From assembly GCA_964403505.1 (NCBI GenBank), contig CAYOFP010000022.1, forward strand, positions 1-28,093: DNA of 28,093 bases, given 5' to 3'. Origin of the DNA: CAKSEI01 sp964403505. GTDB lineage: Bacteria > Bacillota > Clostridia > Oscillospirales > CAG-272. Positions within the stretch are counted from its first letter, which is position 1. Every line of letters begins with the position of its first letter. This document shows positions 7,601 through 14,824 of this stretch, piece after piece. The position numbers were made by a program, and so were the translations under genes. Under the pieces are notes generated by a model. The model was given only the letters and a program-made list of their open reading frames with translations, was not told the origin of the DNA and ran no database searches.

Positions 7601-8562
7601 GATCGAGCGACGGTATCGTTCGGGTAACCGTTACGAACAGCGAGCGCGGGATATCGTTAGAACTTCCCGTTTCCAAGACGCTTTCAAATCCGGACGGGAA
7701 AGAGCATGCATATCAGTTTAAGCTGGAGGAGGTTGTAAGTCCCGATGATCCTATACCAAAGGAGAACGGACTGACACAGCAGCTCGAAATCACCGTGATT
7801 AATTCAGCAGACGGCGTATTTACCCTGCCGTATCCGGCGAGCGTTTACCTGAACCCGGAAACAAAGCTGTACTATAAGATCACGGAGCTATCCGACGCAG
7901 CTGACCGCTCGACCACATTTGATCAGAGCGTGTATATTGCAGAAGTAACAGTAACGCGCACTGCCGGGGAACTGAGTGCATCTCTTACAGGACTATGGAA
8001 AGAGGGAACTGCGAGTGAAAGTATATTCTTTACCAACATTCTTATGAAGGAACTGACGCTCAGCAAAGAGATCGTCGGCGTTACGCCGGACACTGAAACA
8101 GAATTTGTTTTTGAGATAGAGCTGAGGTATTCAAACGGCGTTCCTGTAAGCGGCTCTTTTGAGGTAGTGAAAACCGCAGACGACAAAATTGTAGATGAAG
8201 AGTCTGTTCAGTTTATAGACGGAAAAGCCGAAATACGGCTGACGGTATTGCAGACTGTAACCGTTTACGGCATACCGAACGGAGCGGTGTGGACGGTTCG
8301 TGAGCTCTCCACAGACGGGTATCGGGTGAGCTGGGTCATAGACAGTATGACGAGCGGTCAGAGCGATACCGTATCAGGCACACTGGACGGCCCGGTTGTG
8401 ATCAAATGTATCAATAAAACTTCCTATAAGCTTCCCGAAACAGGCGGGAGAGGAACAAATAATTATATTACGGGAGGACTGCTACTGTGGCTGTGTGCAG
8501 GAATTCTGTTGTATATAAAATATAAACGAGGAAGGAGGTCAGCTGTCCCTCCGGACTTGTAA
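4684..8562 (+). CDS. Large LPETG-anchored surface adhesin, probable pilus tip protein
   Basis: A 1292-residue wall protein starting at GTG 4684 behind an AGGGGGTG ribosome site. A basic N-terminus leads into a signal/membrane segment (about 23-48) ending in the TTYALILPAITLE motif typical of large clostridial pilus proteins. Residues about 60-540 are not recognised. Residues about 545-690 resemble a fibro-slime/PA14-like beta-barrel (DDDILVYVDGVLFLDLSGVH, later FNFYFVERGAGSS). Four Cna-B/DUF5979-like domains start near residues 695, 857, 989 and 1122 (KELE, KELE, SKTLS, SKEIVG starts; E-box-like ETK, TEL and REL strands), so isopeptide bonds are likely. LPETG is at 1250-1254, followed by a hydrophobic span and an Arg/Lys-rich tail. 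Position and size fit a tip adhesin for the downstream backbone pilin. The ligand is unknown. Confidence 0.88.
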   Translation: MQKKLQAEIKRTVRKNQQHKAWVRVVSILAGVVVFCTTYALILPAITLEDPPDEVGELIERIDALPTLEEIGEILTAFDESGDEDGYAHYYSDLQGQVWSAWIMYEEFALGQGYDIPNKDRLLALDWMLVDTLATDATKDSAPVYGMNKINWSGTTCLVYCNGSTVKERGGNAFVYWKAYVVEKDSVTGLLKIENIIDNDVSKEDLKTKTSDGFVLLVHGNDARYVFSAKAGDYLTVDFDYKTTEAGGEKYFGTVSVVKSKANKNNQIEELTAADTHEFIDINLYNYGDNINDRWANENIEYPRFQKESLGAPKTWTKLTTGTFNFGAFAVDIPKDSGRDGAINQVTTAKTPLQGAVDPLLKNGYPQLTNPVGNGVSLQYLFSQSAYANKQNQKNIDGLFQYDPELQKYYYYSEENHAQFDSTKDRFVLYNVGLTPNFMMYAFGNFLPFNDITKLSKKSSEIDGKYLASVAVSAAEKAKQIGISTTDKNNYNNLSLALTKFIELMNKEHPGWDNVTATNTFLGLNKESWRVKKTDLDQLYTLDYDEKTDFYFGMDMKMNFMQAKDGKVGKNNDQDMIFKFTGDDDILVYVDGVLFLDLSGVHRQVGGEINFATGEVTYYGYNDATGKADKSTTGYNTDFKTLLTAAGKDTSVLNENGTFKDFSQHVFNFYFVERGAGSSLCNIEFNFPLLKKNIISVSKELEIKQEDQGKLELLGNPDFEFQLLMAEDDGKKTNISMVTENFSFDIYEGETLVGRGTVGKGGIFTLKAGQRAEFSITEDILRSEHRWYFARELLDPNMFEQFGLVKANGSVVLENEISHTTVNEKTFNGVDSALERLEDGLHTQFTFVNQVDFNKLGALKITKELEALSFDSPDQTFDFTVTLDNVPIPVGTKYILTKADGTQTQLTIESPGSLSLPPGATATFSGLIAGTRFEIQETKESAKGYTVSYAGDTGVTTDGTSATGVILAKTADGSSDGIVRVTVTNSERGISLELPVSKTLSNPDGKEHAYQFKLEEVVSPDDPIPKENGLTQQLEITVINSADGVFTLPYPASVYLNPETKLYYKITELSDAADRSTTFDQSVYIAEVTVTRTAGELSASLTGLWKEGTASESIFFTNILMKELTLSKEIVGVTPDTETEFVFEIELRYSNGVPVSGSFEVVKTADDKIVDEESVQFIDGKAEIRLTVLQTVTVYGIPNGAVWTVRELSTDGYRVSWVIDSMTSGQSDTVSGTLDGPVVIKCINKTSYKLPETGGRGTNNYITGGLLLWLCAGILLYIKYKRGRRSAVPPDL

Positions 8563-8630
8563 ATTATATCGCGCAATTCATGACAGAAAAACAACAAAAA
8601 AACTTTTATTTATGAAAGGAAAACAAAAAA

Positions 8631-10337
8631 ATGAAAACAAAACGAATTTTAGCTCTTCTGCTTTCAGTGCTTATGATATTAGCACTTGGAGCACCCGTAT
8701 TTGCGGAAGAAGGCGACACACCGGCAACCTCGCTTACCATCGAGGGCGCATTAAAAGGAAACAGCTATACTGTTTACAAGATTTTTGACTTGGAAAGCTA
8801 TGATGCTGCAAACGGCCACTATTCCTATACGATTCAAAAAGACAGCAAGCTATATGATACCGTCAAGAATATGAAAATCGGCGGACAAGAGGTTTTTGAG
8901 CTGGCGCCTAAGGATGATACCACCTATTATGTGCAGTTAAGAGCAGCATTTGCCAATGCTTCGGACGACAGCGCTACGGTAAAGACTATCGCATCGAATC
9001 TGATGACGGCGATCAACACATGGAATGAAGATCCTGCGAATGCCGACAATCAGATTGGCTATGAGCAGATGGTCGATTACCTGGGCGAAGCCGGAGAGCA
9101 GCGTTTGCCGGACGCCGATAAAATTACGGTTACCCCTGTTGCCGGCAGCACAGATAAGTATGATGTGAAGTTTACGGATCTCGGTCTCGGATACTTTTTG
9201 GTTGACACATCTGCCGGTACGATGTTCGTACTGAATACAACAGATCCTGATGCTACCATTGTAGTAAAGAATAAGCTGCCCAGTATTCTCAAACAGGTAA
9301 AGAGAAATGCTGACAAAGAATGGGATTCCAGGAACTCAAAGAGTATCGGAGAGAAGGTTGAATTCCGTCTTCAGGTAAATGTTCAGCCGGGTGCGACAAA
9401 TTATGTTCTCTACGATATAATTTCCGAGGGATTGACTTTTGATTCTATTACAAAGGTTTATTATGCAGATAAAGACGCTGCGATAACCGATTATGTTGTT
9501 TATGACCCAGCTGCCGGCAAAACCGATATGACTCCTTATTTTGATTACAAGACTGAGGGTGTTGAGCATGAGGATCAAGACGCATGCTTCCAGATCATAT
9601 TTAAGGATAGTTTCCTTCAGACTGTTTTAAATGCAGATTTGACCGTAGCCGATGGACTTAAGAGAACGATTTTCATCGAGTACTGTGCTTATGTGAACGG
9701 AAAAGCCGTTATCGCCGGTGAGGGCAACCCCAACGAACTCCATATGACCTACGGTACGAATAATGTCGAGGTGACAAAATCCACGACAACTACCCATGTC
9801 TATGAGGCGGAGCTTGTCAAAACCGATGACAAAAAGGTCGTTCTTAACAACGCAAAATTCGAACTGTATACGGGTCGTTCGAACGGTACATTGACGAACA
9901 AGGTCAGCTTTGTAAAACTGGAAGGTGAAGAAGGCGGAAAGACGGTTTACCGTGTTGCCGCTGCCGGCGAAACGAATACGGTTACTGAGATCGAGGCAGG
10001 CAATGTGATCATCCGCGGTCTGGGCGGAAGCTTTGTTGACAATACCGGAAGAACTTATTATCTGAAGGAGACCGAAGCACCGACCGGATATAATCTGCTT
10101 GATGCACCGAAGGAGTTTGAGATTACGGATACGAATCTTAAGGCACAATTTGCCGCAGACGGCAAATACGATAAGGGCGGCGTTCAGGTAATTAACAAGA
10201 CCGGTTCTCTGCTTCCTTCTACCGGTGGTATCGGTACAACGATCTTCTATGTGATCGGCGGACTGCTTGTAGTCGGTGCAGCTGTACTGCTTATTACCAG
10301 AAAGCGCGTAAGCAATGTTGAGGATGTTCAGAGATAA
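8631..10337 (+). CDS. Major backbone pilin, LPSTG-anchored, isopeptide-forming (SpaH/EbpB type)
   Basis: A 568-residue precursor with an AAAGGAAAA ribosome site. It has a Sec signal peptide (1-25, ending VFAEE), an N-terminal D1 region, and a segment around residues 211-224 (VVKNKLPSILKQVK) where the pilin-motif lysine of the family is expected. A D2 isopeptide domain (about 225-380) and a C-terminal Cna-B domain (about 390-515) follow. The Cna-B domain has Lys in ELVKTD and a textbook E-box YYLKETEAPTGYNLL. The sorting signal is LPSTG at 528-532, a hydrophobic span, then a basic tail. Family knowledge: the class C sortase joins the Thr of LPSTG to the pilin lysine of the next subunit. It is followed by a hairpin and then by the sortase gene, the usual order for pilus islands. 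Which exact lysine is used is an inference. Confidence 0.92.
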   Translation: MKTKRILALLLSVLMILALGAPVFAEEGDTPATSLTIEGALKGNSYTVYKIFDLESYDAANGHYSYTIQKDSKLYDTVKNMKIGGQEVFELAPKDDTTYYVQLRAAFANASDDSATVKTIASNLMTAINTWNEDPANADNQIGYEQMVDYLGEAGEQRLPDADKITVTPVAGSTDKYDVKFTDLGLGYFLVDTSAGTMFVLNTTDPDATIVVKNKLPSILKQVKRNADKEWDSRNSKSIGEKVEFRLQVNVQPGATNYVLYDIISEGLTFDSITKVYYADKDAAITDYVVYDPAAGKTDMTPYFDYKTEGVEHEDQDACFQIIFKDSFLQTVLNADLTVADGLKRTIFIEYCAYVNGKAVIAGEGNPNELHMTYGTNNVEVTKSTTTTHVYEAELVKTDDKKVVLNNAKFELYTGRSNGTLTNKVSFVKLEGEEGGKTVYRVAAAGETNTVTEIEAGNVIIRGLGGSFVDNTGRTYYLKETEAPTGYNLLDAPKEFEITDTNLKAQFAADGKYDKGGVQVINKTGSLLPSTGGIGTTIFYVIGGLLVVGAAVLLITRKRVSNVEDVQR

Positions 10338-10367
10338 CGGGCATTAACTAAAAATGTGTGATGTGCG

Positions 10368-10389
10368 GAAGCGGCCTGCGGGTCGCTTC
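10368..10389 (+). other. Stable hairpin between major pilin and class C sortase
   Basis: GAAGCGGCC (10368-10376) pairs with GGTCGCTTC (10381-10389) around a TGCG tetraloop: nine pairs with one G-U. No T tract follows, so it is unlikely to be a full terminator. It may attenuate or protect the mRNA and so set a high pilin-to-sortase ratio. Confidence 0.55.
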
Positions 10390-10414
10390 TGTACAACAAC
10401 AAGGAGAATTTTGC

Positions 10415-11239
10415 ATGAATAAGAAAGGACATTTTACAACAATACTGTTGATACTTATTTTTCTTGCAGGCTTGTCCCTGTTGTTGTACCCGACTGTCAG
10501 CGACTATGTCAATTCTTTGCATCAGTCCCGTGCGGTCGCCGATTATGCGGGAAGTGTTGCGAATCTGGACGATGATACCTATGAAAAGCTTTTATCCGAT
10601 GCAATAAACTATAATGCGGAGCTGTCAAAAAAAGGCTACCGTCCCACAGTTACAGAGGAAGAACAAAAACAGTATGAACAGCTTCTGAATGTATCGGGAA
10701 ACGGTATTATCGGGTATATCGAGATTCCTATGATCGGCTGCACTCTGCCGATCTATCACGGAACGGAAGAAAATATTCTGCAGATTGCCGTGGGGCATAT
10801 CGACTGGACCTCGCTCCCGGTGGGCGGTGAAAGTTCCCACTGCGTTCTTTCCGGGCATAGAGGCCTGCCTAGCGCAAAATTGTTTACCGATCTTGATAAG
10901 CTCAGCACGGGCGATATCTTCATGTTGTGCGTGCTGGAGGAAACGCTGACCTATGAGGTAGATCAGATCCTCATCGTTGAGCCGCAGGATACGGGGGCGC
11001 TGCAGATCGTAAGCGGTATGGATTACTGTACGCTTGTTACCTGTACTCCTTACGGAATCAATACCCACCGTCTTTTAGTAAGAGGACACCGTATCGAGAA
11101 TACTGAGGAAGCAAAGACTGTTCGTGTAACATCAGACGCATTGCAGATAGATCCGCTGATCGTGGCTCCGCTTGTGGCGATTCCCATGCTTCTGATCTTA
11201 CTTTTCGTACTGATCATAAAAACACGCAAGAAAAAATGA
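10415..11239 (+). CDS. srtC: Class C (pilus-polymerising) sortase
   Basis: A 274-residue sortase. I chose ATG 10415 because AAGGAGAA (10401-10408) sits 6 nt before it; the in-frame ATGs from 10358 would start inside the intergenic hairpin. There is an N-terminal membrane span (about 8-26) and a C-terminal span near 246-268 with a KTRKKK tail, the two-anchor topology of class C enzymes. Catalytic residues are His148 (LSGHRG), Cys210 (TLVTCTPYG) and Arg223 (LLVRGHR). The family role is transpeptidation of LPXTG pilins into a covalent fibre, here most likely the LPSTG pilin just upstream. I do not see a classical DPW/DPF lid motif in the 40-90 region. Confidence 0.93.
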   Translation: MNKKGHFTTILLILIFLAGLSLLLYPTVSDYVNSLHQSRAVADYAGSVANLDDDTYEKLLSDAINYNAELSKKGYRPTVTEEEQKQYEQLLNVSGNGIIGYIEIPMIGCTLPIYHGTEENILQIAVGHIDWTSLPVGGESSHCVLSGHRGLPSAKLFTDLDKLSTGDIFMLCVLEETLTYEVDQILIVEPQDTGALQIVSGMDYCTLVTCTPYGINTHRLLVRGHRIENTEEAKTVRVTSDALQIDPLIVAPLVAIPMLLILLFVLIIKTRKKK

Positions 11240-11253
11240 GGAGGAAAAGGCTT

Positions 11254-11931
11254 ATGAAACGATTCAAATATATATTTGCCCTTTCTCTTTCGCTGATATT
11301 GCTATGTGCCGCGGCATTTCCGACTTGCGCATATGATGTGCCTGATTTTGCTCTTAAGGGATCTGTTACGGTTACCATGCATTGCGGAAATACTGTTGTT
11401 CTGGGAGGAACTATGACGATGTACCGTGTCGGCAAAGTATCTGAGCAGGACGGCAAATACAGCTTTACGCCTGTCGATGCATTTGCAGATTGTGATGCAA
11501 ATTTTAGTGATGTGCAGTCCTCTGAATTAGCCGCAGAGCTGCAAGGCTATGCCGAGAAACATGAGATAACAGGAACAACAAAAAATATCGGCAGTGATGG
11601 AACTGCTGTATTTTCTGATTTAGAGCTCGGCCTCTATCTTCTTGTACAACATGATGCTGCCGACGGGTACAATAGGGCTGTCCCGTTCTTAATCAGCGTA
11701 CCGAATGTAGAAGACGGCAGGTATGTCTATGATGTAAATGCCGCACCTAAAGTTGAACTTGAAAAAGAAATGGAAACTGATCCTCCTCCGAAAGAACCCG
11801 AAGATCCTAAATTGCCTCAGACAGGGCAGTTAAACTGGCCGATTCCGGTGCTCGTGACACTGGGACTCTTGCTTTTCTCGTGCGGCTGGATTCTGCGCTT
11901 CGGAAGAAAGAGAACTTGTGATGAGAAATAA
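11254..11931 (+). CDS. Minor pilin, LPQTG-anchored
   Basis: A 225-residue precursor. The start at 11254 follows GGAGGA (11240-11245) with 8-nt spacing; an ATG at 11236 lies on the ribosome site itself and overlaps the sortase stop. It has a signal peptide (1-26, ending TCAYD), one small beta-rich domain (about 30-165) with GTAVFSDLELGLYLLVQ, as in SpaA-like pilin domains, a Pro/Glu linker (about 170-186), LPQTG at 187-191, a membrane span and the basic tail GRKRTCDEK. Its small size and its place between two sortase genes suggest a basal or accessory subunit. The LPQTG variant differs from the LPETG and LPSTG of its partners and may be the substrate of the second sortase. Confidence 0.85.
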   Translation: MKRFKYIFALSLSLILLCAAAFPTCAYDVPDFALKGSVTVTMHCGNTVVLGGTMTMYRVGKVSEQDGKYSFTPVDAFADCDANFSDVQSSELAAELQGYAEKHEITGTTKNIGSDGTAVFSDLELGLYLLVQHDAADGYNRAVPFLISVPNVEDGRYVYDVNAAPKVELEKEMETDPPPKEPEDPKLPQTGQLNWPIPVLVTLGLLLFSCGWILRFGRKRTCDEK

Positions 11932-12523
11932 ACTCGGGATTGTTTGTATGGTTTTGGGGGCTATGCTGATGTTGGCAGCACTGTCTCTGTTCTTATGGAA
12001 CAGGAATGAGGCTCGGAGGGCAGAGTTGTCCGTGAATGAGATCATGCCGAAATTGATAGAACAATTAGATGGAAGAAATGACGGTACAGGTCTATCGTCA
12101 AATTATCCCGACCCTTATGATGATCGAATGACAGAAGTTGAGATTGACGGTTACGGATATATCGGCTATCTATTCATTCCCTCGCTGGAGCTTGAGCTTC
12201 CGGTTATGTCCGTATGGGATGATACCCGTATGAAGCTCGCACCCTGCCGTTACAGCGGAAGCACGAAAACAGACGATCTTGTGATTGCCGCACATAACTA
12301 TACAAGACATTTTGGCGCACTTTCCCGCCTTTCCGAAGGAGATAAGGTGTATTTTACCGATATGGACGGTGTGAGGCATTGTTATAAAGTGCAGGAATTG
12401 GAGATGCTTGTTGCGACGGCGGTGAAGGATATGACGGCAGGTGAATTTGATCTATCGCTGTTTACATGTAATTACAGCGGACAGAGCCGTCTGACCGTGC
12501 GCTGTGACAGGGCAGAAGAATAA
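11921..12523 (+). CDS. Second sortase of the pilus island
   Basis: A 200-residue single-span sortase. ATG 11921 (a GTG lies one codon earlier) overlaps the minor pilin gene by 11 bp, so translation is coupled. The membrane segment is at about 4-26, followed by the sortase barrel opening YIGYLFIPSLELELPVM. Catalytic residues are His125 (IAAHNY), Cys183 (LSLFTCNYSG) and Arg194 (LTVRC). It lacks the C-terminal membrane anchor of class C enzymes. The AHNY and FTCNYSG signatures resemble class B-like or minor clostridial sortases. I infer a role in attaching the fibre or the LPQTG subunit to the wall; polymerisation is less likely. Confidence 0.87.
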   Translation: MRNKLGIVCMVLGAMLMLAALSLFLWNRNEARRAELSVNEIMPKLIEQLDGRNDGTGLSSNYPDPYDDRMTEVEIDGYGYIGYLFIPSLELELPVMSVWDDTRMKLAPCRYSGSTKTDDLVIAAHNYTRHFGALSRLSEGDKVYFTDMDGVRHCYKVQELEMLVATAVKDMTAGEFDLSLFTCNYSGQSRLTVRCDRAEE

Positions 12524-12545
12524 TTATGTTGAAGGAGACTGTATC

Positions 12546-13160
12546 ATGAGCGTTATGAAAGAAAGAATGCATACGGGAGAAATCTATTTTCCCGGTGACG
12601 AAGAGATCATGAAATGGCAGACAAAATGCCTTGACCGTCTTTATGAGTTCAATATGACCCGCCCGACAGAGGGAGAAAAGCGTCAGGCAATGTTAAAAGA
12701 AATGTTTGCTGAGATCGGAGAGGGCTGTTATATCGAGCCGCCGTTCCGTTCCAATTTTGGCGGTGCTCATGTCCATTTTGGAAAAAATGTATATGCAAAC
12801 TTTAATCTCACCTGTGTAGATGACACGCATATTTATGTAGGCGATTATACGATGTTCGGGCCGAATGTTACCGTCGCCACCGCAGGACATCCGATTCTGT
12901 CGGAGCTCCGTGAAAAGGGATATCAGTATAATATGCCTGTTCATATTGGTGAAAATTGTTGGATCGGTGCAGGGGCGATCATCCTTCCGGGTATTACGAT
13001 CGGAGACAATGTAGTGGTCGGCGCAGGCAGTGTTGTGACAAAGGATCTGCCGTCCGGTGTTGTAGCCGTAGGTAATCCGTGTAGGGTCTTACGGGAAGTA
13101 AGCGAGCACGACAGGGAGTATTACTATAAAGATAGGAAGATCGATTGGAGTATCCTGTGA
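12546..13160 (+). CDS. Maltose/galactoside-type O-acetyltransferase (hexapeptide repeat)
   Basis: A 204-residue left-handed beta-helix acetyltransferase. ATG 12546 is chosen because AAGGAG (12532-12537) precedes it; upstream in-frame starts overlap the sortase gene. An N-terminal Mac domain (about 5-60) is followed by hexapeptide turns (IGEGCYIEPPF, VHFGKNVYANF, IHVGENCWIGAGA-like, IGDNVVVGAGSVV). The catalytic His115 is in the TAGHPI motif, the position used by E. coli maltose and galactoside acetyltransferases. It transfers acetyl from acetyl-CoA to a sugar hydroxyl in this family. It follows the second sortase by 22 bp and may be co-transcribed with the pilus genes, though a functional link is unproven. 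Confidence 0.88.
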   Translation: MSVMKERMHTGEIYFPGDEEIMKWQTKCLDRLYEFNMTRPTEGEKRQAMLKEMFAEIGEGCYIEPPFRSNFGGAHVHFGKNVYANFNLTCVDDTHIYVGDYTMFGPNVTVATAGHPILSELREKGYQYNMPVHIGENCWIGAGAIILPGITIGDNVVVGAGSVVTKDLPSGVVAVGNPCRVLREVSEHDREYYYKDRKIDWSIL

Positions 13161-13172
13161 GGGTATATAAAC

Positions 13173-13223
13173 AGACAAACCGAGTATCCATAACGGATTC
13201 CGTTATGGATACTCGGTTTGTCT
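13173..13223. repeat. 51-bp near-perfect palindrome (25-bp arms, 1-nt centre)
   Basis: Bases 13173-13197 are the exact reverse complement of 13199-13223, leaving one central T. It starts 13 bp after the acetyltransferase stop. There is no T run on either side, so it is not a standard terminator by itself, although the following hairpin (13233-13268) is. I saw no second copy in this window. Confidence 0.85.
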
Positions 13224-13232
13224 AGTAAATTT

Positions 13233-13273
13233 AAAGAATGGAGCCACATGTCAGTGGATCCATTCTTTTTGTT
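13233..13273. terminator. Bidirectional terminator between convergent genes
   Basis: AAAGAATGGA (13233-13242) pairs with TCCATTCTTT (13259-13268), with an inner CCAC/GTGG extension, and is followed by a T-rich run on the plus strand. It terminates the acetyltransferase side. Its right arm overlaps the last codons of the minus-strand gene ending at 13251. On the minus strand a TTTAAATTT tract follows. Confidence 0.75.
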
Positions 13274-13733
13274 TTAAAATGTTGATTGTTTTCTCTGCAT
13301 CAGGAAGTGTTATTGCAAACAATTTACCGCTTTTTGTATAGATATTTAGATGTATAATATTAAATTCATATCGCTCAATATCCTGAATTGGTATCTCAGC
13401 TTTACAATATGGCTTTGTCTCAAGAGATATGCACACAATTCCTGTTTCACAAAAGTAAATGTTGCCGTTTCTGACTTTTCCGTTCCCAAGATTGAAATTT
13501 CCATTTGTTTTATGAAAAAACAGAGAGGATATAGTTTTCTCTATTTCACTATATTTTTTATTCATGAATTTTTCATGCAGTAATAGAAAAACAGATAATA
13601 TTAAACAGAAAGATAAACCGGAAAAAAGAGCCCAAGTGATTGCGTCTTCAGGACTATCGAAAGAGCAAATCAAGTAAATCGGTATGGCGAAAGCAATGCC
13701 AAAAAAAGCTGATAATAATAAATTCTTTTTCAT
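13251..13733 (-). CDS. Uncharacterised small membrane protein with two N-terminal TM segments
   Basis: 160 residues from ATG 13733 (a TTG one codon earlier is possible). Two membrane spans (about 5-23 and 33-53) are followed by a soluble domain of about 100 residues. This domain is rich in beta strands with a final helix (DAEKTINILKQKEW) and resembles bacterial PH-like or YcxB-like domains, but I cannot assign a family. There is no clear ribosome site: the start lies 4 bp after the esterase stop, so translation is probably coupled. It is markedly more AT-rich than the esterase gene upstream, which suggests separate acquisition. Confidence 0.7.
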   Translation of the reverse strand: MKKNLLLSAFFGIAFAIPIYLICSFDSPEDAITWALFSGLSFCLILSVFLLLHEKFMNKKYSEIEKTISSLFFHKTNGNFNLGNGKVRNGNIYFCETGIVCISLETKPYCKAEIPIQDIERYEFNIIHLNIYTKSGKLFAITLPDAEKTINILKQKEWIH

Positions 13734-13737
13734 CAAT

Positions 13738-14793
13738 TTATTTGAGCAGATCCTCGATCACATCGCCGATCCTCTGTGCCATGCACATAAAGCCGAGGTC
13801 GTTCGGGTGACATCCGTCGACCGTCTCGCAGTTTCCGCGATTCCGTGCGAAAAATTCTTCGCCGTTGATAAACCGCACTTTGTTATCCCCGCGCCCGAGG
13901 GCGTTGCGGTAGGTCGTCTGTATTATATCGCGACGCAGATACCCCTCTTCTGACAGCGGACATTGCGGTCGGGAGATCATGACAATGGGAAGGTCGGGAT
14001 GACGTTCGCGAATGCGCAGGAACATCCGCTCGTGGGTGCTTTGCAGATGCTCCACCGTCGGCGAGTTGTGGTCGTAGTCATAGACAAAGACCGACATGGA
14101 TAATCCTGCGATATAATCGGCGATCGCATCTTCCCCCCTTGCGCTTCCGGAGAAGCCGAGATTGATAAAATCACACCCGAACCGACGGGAAATGATCGCC
14201 TGATAGGCGCTTCCGGGGCGGGAGGCACACGCACCCTGCGTGATAGATGAGCCGTAATAGACGATCGGGCAGGGAATGCGGTAGGGGTCTGCCGCCTCGA
14301 GGCGTGATCCGCGATCGAGACCGACCGTGAGCGAACGTACCTCGCTGTAAAGCGGAAAATTGATCGTGACCTCTTTCATATCAGGTCTGCGCGTAGCACA
14401 GACATAGCTGAATCCCGTGTCGTAATTAACCGGAGGAGCGAATAGGCCTGTAAACTGATCGTCGCAGTAAAGGTCGAACCCTCCGGTTCCGGTCAGGGCG
14501 GTGTGTGACATTTTGCCTACTTGCCCCATAGAAGCAAAGATCGCAATGCGCTCGGAATCGGTCTTGAAACGCACTCTGCCGCCTGCAGTATTAGTGTGCA
14601 GGGCGAATACACCGTCGTTTACCGTGCGTGCGATGTTGGCAGGCATCCGGCGAAAGCGGTCGTCCGAGTTTTGCGGTAGAATCAGCCCGTGGATGGAAAA
14701 GGGTGCGTCAGTGACGGGATACAGATCGAGCTTCGAGGTGTCAATACTCGTCGGGATGGAAAAATTCTTGTCAATTTGTGAAATATCAGGCAT
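13738..14793 (-). CDS. SGNH/GDSL esterase with N-terminal GxDLY domain
   Basis: A 351-residue cytoplasmic protein (no signal peptide) behind an AAGGAGAA ribosome site. The N-terminal beta-sandwich (about 10-165) includes GFDLY, the motif that names the GxDLY domain found in front of SGNH hydrolases. The hydrolase core has block I YYGSSITQG with likely nucleophile Ser183, block II NLGFSGSA, block III DYDHNSP and block V DGCHPND with Asp326 and His329. All catalytic blocks are therefore present. Members of this family are usually thought to de-acylate sugars or plant glycans. Its neighbour is an AraC regulator 31 bp upstream in the same direction, pointing to a substrate-induced catabolic unit. 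Confidence 0.88.
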   Translation of the reverse strand: MPDISQIDKNFSIPTSIDTSKLDLYPVTDAPFSIHGLILPQNSDDRFRRMPANIARTVNDGVFALHTNTAGGRVRFKTDSERIAIFASMGQVGKMSHTALTGTGGFDLYCDDQFTGLFAPPVNYDTGFSYVCATRRPDMKEVTINFPLYSEVRSLTVGLDRGSRLEAADPYRIPCPIVYYGSSITQGACASRPGSAYQAIISRRFGCDFINLGFSGSARGEDAIADYIAGLSMSVFVYDYDHNSPTVEHLQSTHERMFLRIRERHPDLPIVMISRPQCPLSEEGYLRRDIIQTTYRNALGRGDNKVRFINGEEFFARNRGNCETVDGCHPNDLGFMCMAQRIGDVIEDLLK

Positions 14794-14824
14794 AATGTTC
14801 TCCTTGTAATTATTATAATTTTTA

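Noticed and set aside
10358..10414. Upstream in-frame ATG start for the class C sortase
   Set aside because: It would translate the intergenic hairpin and has no ribosome site; AAGGAGAA before 10415 marks the real start.
13173..13223. Reading the 51-bp palindrome as a simple intrinsic terminator
   Set aside because: It has no T tract on either strand, and a standard terminator lies immediately after it.
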